Below are positions 57,246 to 64,000 of a stretch of DNA of 64,000 nucleotides, piece after piece. Each line of letters opens with the position of its first letter. The first letter of the stretch is position 1. The position numbers and the translations under genes are program-made. Source of the DNA: Podocnemis expansa (Eukaryota; Chordata; Testudines; Podocnemididae). Location of the stretch: the NCBI GenBank assembly GCA_007922195.1, contig ML681992.1, positions 40,150,625 through 40,214,624 of the forward strand, written 5' to 3'. Below the pieces are notes generated by a model. It saw nothing but the letters and a program-made list of their open reading frames with translations, did no database searches and was not told the DNA's origin.

Positions 57246-59999
57246 AGAATTGCAGTCAGTCACCTATGGCCCAGCAGTGTCCCATGCCTCTATGCTGCAA
57301 CCTCAGACATGAGTGGCTGCTTGGGTGACATTTCAGCCCTCAGAGATGGGTGAATCTGGTTTGGGAATTCGACTGCTATGGTGCAAGCAGATAATGTGGA
57401 AGAAGCTTCTCCAGTTTCAGGAGGTTATTCACTGAGCAACAAACTGTAAAACAGCTTCACGGTCATTTCTTGACTTGGGAAACCAGGGTGCACTGGCGAG
57501 AGAGAATTGTGAACTTACCTGTGTTTAAATAAATGGGGGTAGGGTAGCTTGTCTCCCACAATCACTAGGACAGTAATGATGTGGATGTTGCTATGGTTGT
57601 CCTGGGAATAAATCTGTTAGTCTTAAAGAGCCACACAACTCCTTGTTGTTTTTTTACTGGACTAGATTAACACGGCTATCCCTTTTGAAACTGGGAGACC
57701 TAGTTTCTCCTCTGGTTAATGAAGCCATCCATAGGTGCTTGGGTAGAAGAAAAGAATTGTATACTACCATCTTAGTACAGGTAGTTGCAGAATAGTGACG
57801 GAGCATGCGTTTGGCCATTTTAAAGGGAGATTGTGCTGCTTGTGCAATAGGTTGCAAGCAGCAGGAAATAATCCTAAAAATTATAGCAGCATGTTTTGAA
57901 CAACATTTATGAGTGTAAGAGAGACAGCCTTAGCAGTAGATTGGGGGGCTGACTTGCAGAGATTTACTCAACTGTTTGAGCAGCTGATAAGCCATCCAAT
58001 ATGAGGCAAACTGCTGGGGCAATATTGTTAGAAATAATTATTGCTCTTTGAGTTTCAGGCCTGAAATGCACCATTTTTGTGAAGTTCTGTGTTCATGAGA
58101 CATGGAAGTGCAATGTTGCATCTATCCCTCTTCTGTCTTGTGTGTATGACTACATGTGTTTATAAAAACTTTATAAACTAACTCAAATGTAATTATTGTC
58201 CATGTAAAATTAACTCTCAGGTCCTTATGAAAGTTTAATATAACAACCTTTAAAATTCCTATCTATTAGGCAGCAAACAGAAATAAGCCTTCAACTGAAA
58301 TGAAAATGAGACAGCTTTGATTTATGAAACACATGCTAAAAAACAAAACAAAATAAAAAACAAAAACCCTCACTGAACTAGCGGTGCAACAAAATGTGCA
58401 GTGTAGGGTACAACCCAAAAGGTGAGGATGCCTCCAGTCATGGGGACATCTTGACTCTGCCTTTTCTGGTTTGTGAGGCTTCTGGTTGAGGGCTAAGGCT
58501 TGGAGTGACCTGAAGCTACACAGGGACCACTATCTCAGTCTCCTGAGCTGGGATCTGTAAGAGGAGTAGCCTCAGGGAGCAGTGTTGTGAGGACCCAACG
58601 GAGAGGAGTTCTTGTTCCTATTGGCCTGTATTGTTCAGAGTTTGTGTAACATGGGTAATGTTGGTTTGCAGCCCTGCACTGCCTGTTGCCCTAATGGTAA
58701 CATGTGGCAACAGGCCATCCCACCTTTGGGCTGTCCCAGGAGTTGTCTCTGCCTCTCTCATACTGTCTTTGACCATGGAAATGCTTTCTTTGCCACAACA
58801 TATATTGCTGTTGCAATGATCTCCCTGGAAAGCGCCTTGTCCGATTCTCTCTGTGTGTCCTTAAGTGCGGCCTTCACCTTTGCACTTCTTTTGGGAGGAC
58901 TCTAACAATGTCTCTGAACTTTTCATCATGAGTTTTCCAGTTTCTCCCTGTCCAGACACTCAGCCATCCAAAACACTCCAGTCCTTCAGGGTCTGGCCGC
59001 TACTGCATCTGTGAAGGTAAATGCAAGTGGGTTTTTTTCATATTCCAGGAAGACTGGGACAGCAGTTTGTTTACATGGAGTTCATGCTTGTCCTCTCTGA
59101 GATTCTTCGGAGCCTTGGGGGAACCTCTAGATGGTAACAGGTGTGTGCAATGTGATCTTTGTCTGTCCAGTTCATGCTGTTTGTCTTTGCCCCTTTGTCT
59201 TGGAGGCTGGAGGGGGGAAATCAGATTGGAAATTGTTTCCAGTATGGTTTTGCAGTTTTTGTAGCTTTGAAGTGTCTATGCCTACCTCCTGTAAAATTAG
59301 AACACTAAGCAGTTACTCTAACCACTCTCATTAAATGCTTGCATTTTGCACAAAATAATATTTTCCTTATTGGAATCTGCCACTGGAGGGAACTTATGGA
59401 GGACTTGGATGTAGTGAAATAGTAGGTTTGTTTAAATAGTGTTTAAGCTAAACTAAATCAAGTTAATCCACTTTAAGAGTGTATGTGTGCATAGAACACA
59501 ATTCATTCTAATGAACTGAATCTGCATTCATGACAAACCCTGGAGTTTTCATTCAAAGTGAACTATAATTGCTCAGAAGCAAGTTAGGTAGTTCATGTTA
59601 TCATTTATGTACATGCAATACTGTTGTGAATTACTTCGGCACTCTTTGTAGGTGACCATTACAGGCTTGTCTGTTTAATTATGTGCTCTCTGTTCAGGGT
59701 ATGTTGTGTTAAAGATGAGGGCAACTGTTGAGTACTGTAGCAGGGTGCTGGTTGTTCCTCCTTTTCTGAGTCAGGGGGAGTCCACATTGCCTCATATCTC
59801 ATCATCTGTTGACTGATGGCGGGTTGATTAGACAATAGGCCTTTTAGGGGAGCTATGGCTCTCAGGCAGGGCAGAGCAATTAAGGAAAGCACTCTGTAGC
59901 TCTAGCCCTCAGGTGGGACAGGACAAGCTGTACAGTCAATCAAGAGCTATTGTTTCTAGGATCTATTCCATGTAGTGACACAGAGCCTGTTTAGAGAGT
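57246..59999. other. Intergenic sequence, one Penelope end, nothing coding
   Basis: Apart from the Penelope fragment at 57604, I see no feature. Short overlapping frames near 58600-58900 have no recognisable protein. Confidence 0.5.
57604..57692 (-). mobile_element. Penelope-like element end fragment, reversed
   Basis: AATAAATCTGTTAGTCTTAA, AGCCACACAACTCCTTGTTG and the leader CTAGATTAACACGGCTATCC then CTTTTGAAAC. Confidence 0.78.
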
Positions 60000-60795
60000 A
60001 AAACAAAGAACTCAGGTGCCACTTTTAAACACTAACAAATGTATTCATCGAATGAGCTTTCATGGGGGAAAATCCCACTTCGTCAGACGCTTTGAAGATA
60101 GGGGAATTTACAGAGTGGGAGAATGATCTCTATCAGGCATCATTAAAACTACTGTACTCACCTGCGGAAATGAAGAAACTGATAGACAGAGTCGGGCAGG
60201 TACCCCAGAGTCAACTACTACAGGAGAAGCCTAAGAAAGAAAACAACAGAATGCCACTAGTCATCACCTACAACTCGCAAGTCAGATCTCTACAGCACAT
60301 CATCAAGGATCTACACCTTGTTCAACAAGACAATCCTTCATTCTCTCAAGTGTTGGGAGACAGACCTCTCCTCACTTACAGACAGCCCCCCAGCCTTAAA
60401 CAGATATTCACCAGCAGCTACAGACCTAACAACAGAACCACTAAAGCAGGCATATTTCCCTGCAACAAACTACGCTGCCAACATTGTCAACATACCAGCA
60501 CAAAAGAAACCATCTCAGGACCAAATCAAACCAGCTACTCTATCAAAAGCTCATTTACCTGCTAATCCACCAATGTAATTTATGCCATCATGTGCCAGAA
60601 ATGCCCCTCTGCCTTATATATTAAACAAACAGGACAGTCTCTGCACAAAGGAATAAATGGGCACAAATCTGACATAAGAAATCACAACATTCAAAAACCA
60701 GTAGGTGAGCACTTCAGTCTTCCTGATCCCTACATTGATGATTTGCTAATAGCTTTGCTCAAACTATTGAATAACACATCAAGGATTCGAAGAGA
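60000..60795 (+). mobile_element. Penelope-like element with GIY-YIG region, + strand
   Basis: The 5' part has the shared end (ACTAACAAATGTATTCATCG, AATGAGCTTTCATGGGGGAA), then a coding part in one frame. A minus-strand CR1 3' end abuts it on the right at 60797. The 5' two-thirds of a complete Penelope protein (the RT) are absent. Confidence 0.78.
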
Positions 60796-60802
60796 ATCAT
60801 AG
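60062..60802 (+). pseudogene. Penelope-like protein C-terminal region with GIY-YIG domain, one stop
   Basis: A single frame from 60062 to 60802 has one in-frame TAA (60563-60565). Before the stop are residues resembling the Penelope RT thumb and linker (QVRSLQHIIKDLHLVQQDN, TYRQPPSLKQIF, NRTTKAGIFPCNKLRCQHCQ with a CxxxxCxxC metal-binding pattern). After it come NVIYAIMCQKC, ALYIKQTGQSLHKGINGHKS and PVGEHFSLPDP, the GIY-YIG endonuclease region with a degenerate GIY/YIG pair. The family nuclease nicks target DNA. The upstream ATG lies in the element's terminal repeat, so it is not a true start. Conserved across two-thirds of its length, hence probably a fairly recent copy. Confidence 0.75.
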
Positions 60803-61466
60803 AATCAGAGGGTTGGAAGGGACCTCATGAGGTCATCTAGTCCAAACCCCTGCCAAAAAAAGCAGGACCACTCCCACTAAATTATCCCAGCCAGAGTTTT
60901 GTCCAGCCGGGCCATAAACATCTTTAAAGACGGAGATTCCACCACCTCCTGCTGGTAGCTCATTCCAGTGCTTTACCACTCGCCTAGTAAGAAAGATTTT
61001 CCTAATATCCAGCCTTGACCTCCCCAGCTGCATCTTGAAACCATTGCTTCTTGCTCTGTCCTCTCTTACTACTGAGAACAGCTGACCTTCATCCTCCTTG
61101 GAGCATCCCTACAGGTAGTTGAAGGTAGCTATCAAATCCCCCCTTGGCCTTCTCTTCTGCAGGCTAAATAAGCCTAGTTCCTTCAGTCTTTCCTCATGGG
61201 TCTTGTGCTCCAGCCTCTTGATCATTTTTGTTGCCCTCCGCTGGACTCTTTCTAATTTGTCCACGTCCTTTTTGTAGTGGGGAGCCCAAAACTGGACACA
61301 GTATTTGAGATGCAGCCTCATCACTGCTGAATAGAGGGGAACGATCACATCCCTCAATCTGCTGGCAACAATTCTCCTGCTGTAGCCCAGTATGCCATTG
61401 GCTTTTTTGGCAGCAAGAGCACACTGCTGACTCATATTTAGCTTCCCATCCACCATGACCCCCCCC
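60797..61466 (-). mobile_element. CR1 LINE 3' half, minus strand
   Basis: The minus-strand frame at 61456-61109 reads [40 protein letters not shown] and [20 protein letters not shown], then [20 protein letters not shown] further on. The CR1 3' terminal phrase is at 60797-60860 on +. Truncated at its 5' end near 61466. Confidence 0.9.
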
Positions 61467-62400
61467 CCACATGACTGTGTTTTGCTATCCTTACTTATTT
61501 ACAATAAATGTGGCATATTGCCTTGTCCCCATGAATAAGATCCTGCTAGTCTTTTCTTTTTAAGTACAACATTTATTGAGGGGTGCTCTCCTGGGTGCCC
61601 TTTTTGGTGTAACACTTTAAGTCTGACAAATCCTGTCGAACGCCTGCATCCACACTGGCCAGTGCTAGGTCGACCCTTCCTGGTGGCCAGGAACTCTGGG
61701 AGGGGGCCAGAGGCCAATTAAGTCGATTTAAATGCTATTCCCCATCTACACTGGCTTAAGTCGACTTAATAAGATTTGACTTAAGTGTTAGGTTGACCTT
61801 AAGAGGTGGTGTTATTAAGTCGACTTAAGGAAGTGCTTAAATTGACTTAATAAAAGCCCAGTGTAGCCACAGGAGGTCTGTAGGCTGACTTAAGCTTCCT
61901 TAACTTGACCTAAGGTTCCAGTATAGATGCACTCTAAGTGATGTCTGCTAGAAAAGAGTGTTTGTAAACTTTTTTTCCCCCCTATTTATCAAATTTGGGT
62001 ACTCTCTAGGTCTAGCCACTTTCAAGATCTGATTGTGGAGAAGAATGTACAGCAGTTCTGAGCTGTCATCCCATTAGGTGTATGCTCGAATATATCTAGT
62101 AGATGCTAGTGGTTTTGCTCTTCAATGTTACAGATCAAGGAATGGATCTTCTTGCCGCAGGATTCTATTGGCTGTCTCTATAGTTCTCAGATGCTCCATT
62201 TCTTTGTGGAAAATGTGGGCTGCTAGTAATATGATCATAATAATATTTCATTTAGAAGGACAAATTCTTCTGGGTTGGATTCCAGCCCATTGTCTATCAC
62301 TAGCTGTCAGACATCTAATATAATTGAATACCTCACTCAGCTCTTCAGTCTTCCTCCCTCGGCCAATCATGGCTGAGATGTGCAGCAGAGAAGACTGTTG
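61467..62400. other. Harbinger-like fragment followed by unique sequence
   Basis: The fragment is at 61560-61935. The remainder shows no feature. Confidence 0.5.
61560..61935. mobile_element. Harbinger-like fragment with GTCGACTTAA words
   Basis: CCAGTGCTAGGTCGACCCTT, TTAAGTCGACTTAATAAG and TTATTAAGTCGACTTAAGG fill the right half. The right end AGTATAGATGCACTC recalls a Harbinger terminus. The middle shares GGTGGCCAGGAACTCTGGGA with 26475-26667. Confidence 0.6.
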
Positions 62401-62419
62401 GTTTGCAGTCCTTTGATCA

Positions 62420-62655
62420 AACAAACAAAGGGTTTGGTGGCACTTTTAAAGACTAACAAATTTATTTATCACAAGAGGTTTCATGGGAGAAAATTCCATT
62501 TAATCAGACATTTGAAGATAGAGAAGCATCTGACAAAGGAGGATTTTCTCCCATGAATGGTCATGAGATAAATAAATTTGTTAGTCTTTAAAAGTACCAC
62601 CAGACTCCTTGTTTGTTTTGCTGAACTAGACTAACACCACTACACCTTTCAAACT
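62420..62655. mobile_element. Penelope-like end, inverted dimer with 8-bp flanking repeat
   Basis: The left arm (GGTTTGGTGGCACTTTTAAA, GACTAACAAATTTATTTATC, GGGAGAAAATTCC) is repeated inverted (GGATTTTCTCCCATGAATGG, GATAAATAAATTTGTTAGTC, CCACCAGACTCCTTGTTTGT). TTTGATCA flanks at 62412-62419 and 62656-62663. The leader (TAGACTAACACCACTACACC) is on the right side only. Confidence 0.78.
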
Positions 62656-62887
62656 TTTGATCACATACATTCTGAATGAAAAGCTTTTGTCTTTATGTGT
62701 TATCCCCTGGTGAACTGTCCCTTTCAGGTCAGAATACCTCCAAGGCTAGCCTGGAGTTTTTCAGGTTACCTCACTTCTGGGAGGAGCCGAAGGCTATTGT
62801 AAGTCTCTTCCAAGATGACTGGTACATCTGCTACTGAGTTAATTTTAAACAAGCAATAGACCTACCATGAATATTCAATTCAACTCT

Positions 62888-63255
62888 CTTAACAAGTTCC
62901 AACGGGGTAGCCATGTTAGTCTACTTCAGCAACATAAACAAAGAGGCCTGTGGCACTTCTAAAGACTAACAAATTTATTTATTGTATGAACTTTTGGGGA
63001 GAAAATCTCACTTTGTCAGCTGCTTTGAAGACAGGGGAACTTACAAACTGGGAGAAAAATAAATGCAGGGAAGTGTAAGTCATAGGATCAGGTCATACTG
63101 TAACATCAAATAAAAGCAGTTGTTAAGATTTAAACACTGGGGAACAGCATATAGTGGAAGAGGAGGTCAAATCACCTGTTGTAATGAGACAAAAATCCAA
63201 AGTCCTTATTTAGTCCTGAAGAGAACAGTCAAATTTGCAAATAAATTCCAGTTCT
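62888..63255 (+). mobile_element. Penelope-like element 5' end, longer single copy
   Basis: The leader GGGTAGCCATGTTAGTCTAC, then AGACTAACAAATTTATTTAT, CTTTGAAGACAGGGGAACTT and GTAAGTCATAGGATCAGGTC corresponds in order to the arm of the palindrome at 44907-45704. A CR1 copy begins directly after it. Confidence 0.72.
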
Positions 63256-64000
63256 GCAGGAAGGACAGGCAGCGAAGAGGAGGAGGAGGAGTAGTGCTTT
63301 ATGTAAAAGAGCTCTATGACTGCTCAGAGCTCCATTATGGAAGTGGAAACGAGCCGGTTGAAAGTCCGTGGATTAAGTTTAGAGGAGAGGGCAAAAAGTG
63401 GGCTGTTGTGGTGGGTGTCTGCTATAGACCACTAGACCAGAAGGAGTAGCCAGATGAGGCATTCTGTGGACAACTGGCAGAAGCTTCCAGATCACAGGCC
63501 CTGGTTCTCTTGGGGGACTTCAGTTGCCCTGACATCTGCTGGGAGGCCAATACAGCAGTGCACAGGCAATCCAGGAAGTTTCTGGAAAGTGTTAAGGACT
63601 ACTTCCTGGTACAAATGCTGGAGGAACCAACTAGGGGTCTTGCACCTCTTGACCTGCTGCTCACAAACAGAGGAGAATTTATCAGGGAAGTAGAAGTGAA
63701 TGGCAACCTGGGCACCAGTGACCATGAGATGGTAGAGTTCAAGATGCTGATTAATGGAAAAAAGAAACGAAGCAAAATGCAGACCCTGGACTTCAGAAAA
63801 GCAGATTTTGGCTCCCTCAGGGAACTGATGGGCAGGATCCCTTGGGAGGCTGATCTGAAGGGGAAAGACTTCAAAGAGACCTGGCTGCATTTTAAAGAAA
63901 CCCTGCTAAGGGCACAGGAAGATACCATTCTGATGAACAGAAAGAACAGCAAATGTGGAAGGCGCCCAGTATGGCTTAACAGAGAACTCTGCACTGAGCT
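63256..64000 (+). pseudogene. CR1 ORF2 endonuclease region, runs off the window
   Basis: In one frame from 63256 to the window edge: GRKD-like RQRRGGGGVVLYVKELYDCS, VVGVCYRPLDQKE, an in-frame TAG near 63447, then LVLLGDFSCPDICWEANTAV, EPTRGLAPLDLLLTNRGEF, LGTSDHEMVEFKMLINGKKK and RRPVWLNREL. These are the APE-type endonuclease motifs including the SDH catalytic tail, followed by the linker before the RT. Only one stop interrupts about 245 codons, much better preserved than the copy at 14785, so this is a younger CR1 or a different subfamily. The RT lies beyond the window. The left border abuts the Penelope fragment. Confidence 0.85.

Overview
The window is vertebrate nuclear DNA: introns with GT/AG borders, low gene density and many interspersed repeats. 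The only host gene I recognise is the 3' half of TRPC6 (a diacylglycerol-gated cation channel) on the + strand. The repeat mix (CR1 LINEs with an ATTCTATGAT-type 3' end, Penelope-like elements, hAT and Harbinger-type DNA elements, a SINE with a tRNA head and a CR1-like tail) fits a non-avian reptile, most likely a turtle. The species assignment is inference.

Layout: six TRPC6 coding exons lie at 500-764, 2583-2778, 7007-7210, 21234-21317, 24944-25019 and 28803-28954, followed by a 3' UTR with a candidate poly(A) signal near 29960. They encode S4/S5, the pore and S6, the TRP box, the CIRB region and the C-terminal coiled coil. The exon that in mammals lies between my third and fourth exons (about 25 codons) was not found. 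The exons on either side both end in phase 0, so they still join in frame. From about 30,000 to 64,000 I see no host gene. In mammals this side of TRPC6 is the long spacer towards PGR, so this is probably the same spacer.

Mobile DNA explains most of the remaining structure. A nearly full-length but dead CR1 (14785-18668) and a half-size hAT element with a second element nested in it (18886-19592) sit in one large intron. Penelope-like elements include a minus-strand reverse-transcriptase copy in the last intron (25315-27110), a + strand copy with the GIY-YIG region (60000-60795), and many short ends. Several of these ends are inverted dimers flanked by direct repeats; the largest forms a 760-bp palindrome (44907-45704). 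Short DNA elements with intact terminal inverted repeats (TIRs) fall in two groups: hAT-like (CAG... ends, 8-bp target duplications) and Harbinger-like (ends near GGCTATGTCTACAC, 3-bp duplications such as TAA). A decayed HARBI1-like transposase (38250-39060) could be a relative of the source of the second group. A second, better preserved CR1 runs off the right edge (63256-64000).

I found no operon, CRISPR array, RNA gene or host-defence system. The most interesting material is the transposon architecture: inverted-dimer Penelope insertions, Harbinger-like elements each built from its own short palindromic word, the four-copy CAGGGGTTAAAGTA hAT family, and the uncertain exon in TRPC6.
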